DNA from: an uncultured Pseudomonadota bacterium
GTDB taxonomy: Bacteria > SAR324 > NAC60-12
DNA: 6,860 bases
Assembly (NCBI GenBank): GCA_913056375.1
Contig: CAJXNF010000154.1
Span: 1 to 6,860 of the forward strand
Reading direction: 5' to 3'
Made by a program: the position numbers and the translations under genes
The notes under the pieces: model-generated
Seen by the model: only the letters and a program-made list of their open reading frames with translations
Told to the model about the DNA's origin: nothing
Database searches by the model: none
Part shown: piece after piece, positions 5,639-6,860 of the stretch
How positions within the stretch are numbered: position 1 is the first letter of the stretch
Layout of the letters: each line of letters begins with the position of its first letter

Positions 5639-5667
5639 ATCTGAAAGGAAGAATTTATGGATGTCAA
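5639..5667 (-). promoter_or_regulatory. Candidate promoter of the MinD-like gene
   Basis: In the 69-nt gap after trmL the minus strand has a perfect -35, TTGACA (5667-5662), then exactly 17 nt and TCAGAT (5644-5639), a poor -10 that lacks the key second-position A. Transcription would start near 5632, about 30 nt before the ATG. Alternatively the gene is simply read from ddl-trmL. Confidence 0.3.
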
Positions 5668-5671
5668 ATGT

Positions 5672-6148
5672 TTAGAAAGGAACCAAGCGACGGAGTCCGT
5701 CATAAACCACAATGGAGGCGGCAGAGGCAAGATTCAAACTGCGCACCTCAGATTCCCACATGGGAATTGTAAAGCTTCTTTCCGGATGTGGTTGCCAAAG
5801 CCACTTTGGCAAACCAGCCGTTTCCTTGCCGAAAAAGACAAAGTCCCCCGCTTGAATCGGCATCTGGGTGTAAGGAGTCTTCGCATGAGTGGAGAGAAAG
5901 TGACAACGTGTAAAGTCTAACTCCTTGACCCAGTCTTCCCAATCCAGGATATGCTCCCAACTGACCCAATCCCAATAGTCCAATCCAGCCCGCTTCAAGG
6001 TGCGATCAGAAAGTTCAAAACCAAGTTCACCAGCCAAAATGAGGTGACACTTCGTCGCCGCACACAATCTCGCAATATTCCCAGTATTTGGCGGAATCTG
6101 TGGTTCTACCAACACCACCTGCAACAGTGGATTGTTGTGTATTCTCAC
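5672..6148 (-). CDS. trmL: tRNA (cytidine/uridine-34 2'-O)-methyltransferase TrmL
   Basis: This 158-residue protein is a minimal SPOUT methyltransferase that uses S-adenosylmethionine to methylate the 2'-O of the wobble base in certain tRNA-Leu. Length and motifs match E. coli TrmL: EPQIPPNTGNIARLCA (15-30, motif 1), KRAGLDYWDW (52-61), FFGKETAGLP (105-114, motif 2), and IPM (128-130) followed by RSLNLASAASIVVYDGLRR (136-154, motif 3 and the trefoil-knot SAM site). There is no extra RNA-binding domain, as expected for this class. The start is a GTG two nt after the ddl stop, with no strong Shine-Dalgarno, which fits translational coupling. The family N-terminus aligns near residue 8, so a start at the TTG of codon 9 is an alternative. 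Confidence 0.96.
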   Translation of the reverse strand: MRIHNNPLLQVVLVEPQIPPNTGNIARLCAATKCHLILAGELGFELSDRTLKRAGLDYWDWVSWEHILDWEDWVKELDFTRCHFLSTHAKTPYTQMPIQAGDFVFFGKETAGLPKWLWQPHPERSFTIPMWESEVRSLNLASAASIVVYDGLRRLVPF

Positions 6149-6150
6149 AG

Positions 6151-6860
6151 TTACACAGCCGCTCTTTGAAGACCCAACTGTACCAATTGGTGCAGTAATT
6201 CTGAATAAGACAAGCCCGATGCTTCCCAGAGTTTTGGGTACATACTAATGCTGGTAAATCCAGGCAGTGTATTAATTTCGTTAATGTAAATCTGATTATC
6301 TTTAGTTAGGAAGAAATCAACACGTGCCATCCCTAGACCTTCGACGATCCGAAAAGACTCCGCAGCCAAATCACGAATCCGATTTGCAACATCAGCTTCA
6401 ATCTCCGCAGGAATTTTCAGGCTCGCCCCATTCGGATCGACGTACTTCGCGTCATAGGAGTAGAATTCATGATTGGGAATGATTTCACCCAGAGTCGCAG
6501 CCACTTCAGGAGAATCATTTCCAAGGACAGCAGCTTCAATTTCCCGACCGATGATGGCTTGTTCCAGCAAAATCTTGTGGTCCAGAGAGAAGGCTTCTTT
6601 CAAGGCTTCTAGATATTCATCCTCGTTGCGAACCTTGGCAACTCCCAAAGAAGAGCCCTCACGAGTTGGTTTCACGAAGAATGGCGACCCCAATCTAGCG
6701 ACTACTTCAGAATAGAAAAGGTTTTCATTCCTACGTAACGTGATAAAGGGAGTGACCGGAAGTCCTGCCTGAACGAGTAGTCGCTTTGTGACATCCTTAT
6801 CCATGCTGATCGCAGATCCCCAGACATCGCAGCCGACAAAGGGAATTCTAAGTAATCGCA
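6151..6860 (-). CDS. ddl: D-alanine--D-alanine ligase, N-terminus outside the window
   Basis: This ATP-grasp enzyme joins two D-alanines for peptidoglycan precursors. The frame is open to the right edge: before the Met at 6804-6802 it reads RLLRIPFVGCDVWGSAIS, the standard Ddl sequence leading into MDKDVTKRLL. That Met is therefore internal, and about a third or less of the protein is missing. Numbering from it: KPTREGSSLGV (45-55) is the ATP-binding glycine-rich loop, EQAIIGREIE (81-90) follows, and FYSYDAKY (114-121) is the omega loop. The Tyr in AKY favours D-Ala over D-lactate as second substrate. The Mg ligands are D163 (RVDFF) and E176/N178 (NEINTLPGFT). The C-terminus, MYPKLWEASGLSYSELL (188-204), is complete. 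It is the upstream gene of the ddl-trmL pair. Confidence 0.97.
   Translation of the reverse strand, partial: RLLRIPFVGCDVWGSAISMDKDVTKRLLVQAGLPVTPFITLRRNENLFYSEVVARLGSPFFVKPTREGSSLGVAKVRNEDEYLEALKEAFSLDHKILLEQAIIGREIEAAVLGNDSPEVAATLGEIIPNHEFYSYDAKYVDPNGASLKIPAEIEADVANRIRDLAAESFRIVEGLGMARVDFFLTKDNQIYINEINTLPGFTSISMYPKLWEASGLSYSELLHQLVQLGLQRAAV

Noticed and set aside
6151..6804. ddl as a complete 217-residue gene starting at the ATG at 6804
   Set aside because: The frame continues upstream with the conserved FVGCDVWGSA motif to the window edge, so this Met is internal.

Overview
This looks like an ordinary chromosomal segment of a Gram-negative bacterium, moderately AT-leaning by eye. The protein styles (a deltaproteobacterial-type MinD/FlhG-like ATPase, type A RNase P RNA, a CCA-encoding tRNA-Pro, many Sec signal peptides) suggest a proteobacterium, possibly a delta/SAR324-like lineage. 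That placement is an inference and is weak. I see no phage, IS, CRISPR array or obvious defence system.

Layout. Bases 1-67 (minus) hold the first 22 codons of a secreted protein cut by the window edge. A tRNA-Pro(UGG) gene lies at 245-321 (minus). Two unrecognised, probably exported small proteins are divergent: 376-795 (minus) and 957-1394 (plus), with a 161-nt gap. The plus gene converges on a minus-strand pair that reads GDP-L-fucose synthase (1838-2773), then a single-domain RibD-type deaminase (1402-1851). The two reading frames overlap by 14 nt. The pair has the clearest promoter in the window (2889-2917), and a perfect 17-bp palindrome (2874-2890) covers its predicted start point. Next is a CNNM/CorC-type transporter-like protein with a CBS pair (3039-4133, minus). 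RNase P RNA (rnpB, 4276-4653, plus) follows; its folded 3' end stops one base short of the stop codon of the convergent MinD/ParA-like ATPase (4655-5602, minus). Right of that are trmL (5672-6148, minus) and ddl (6151-6860, minus, 5' end outside the window), two bases apart.

How the genes relate. Minus-strand transcription runs ddl -> trmL -> MinD-like gene, and separately the fucose synthase -> deaminase pair. Ddl makes the D-Ala-D-Ala dipeptide for peptidoglycan, TrmL modifies the tRNA wobble base, RNase P matures tRNA 5' ends, and the fucose synthase supplies GDP-L-fucose for surface glycans. They are mostly housekeeping functions with no common pathway.

The points most worth following are the operator-like palindrome on the fucose synthase promoter, the altered RibD-type deaminase tied to that gene, and the tight rnpB/ATPase convergence. 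I do not see convincing evidence of an undescribed multi-gene system.
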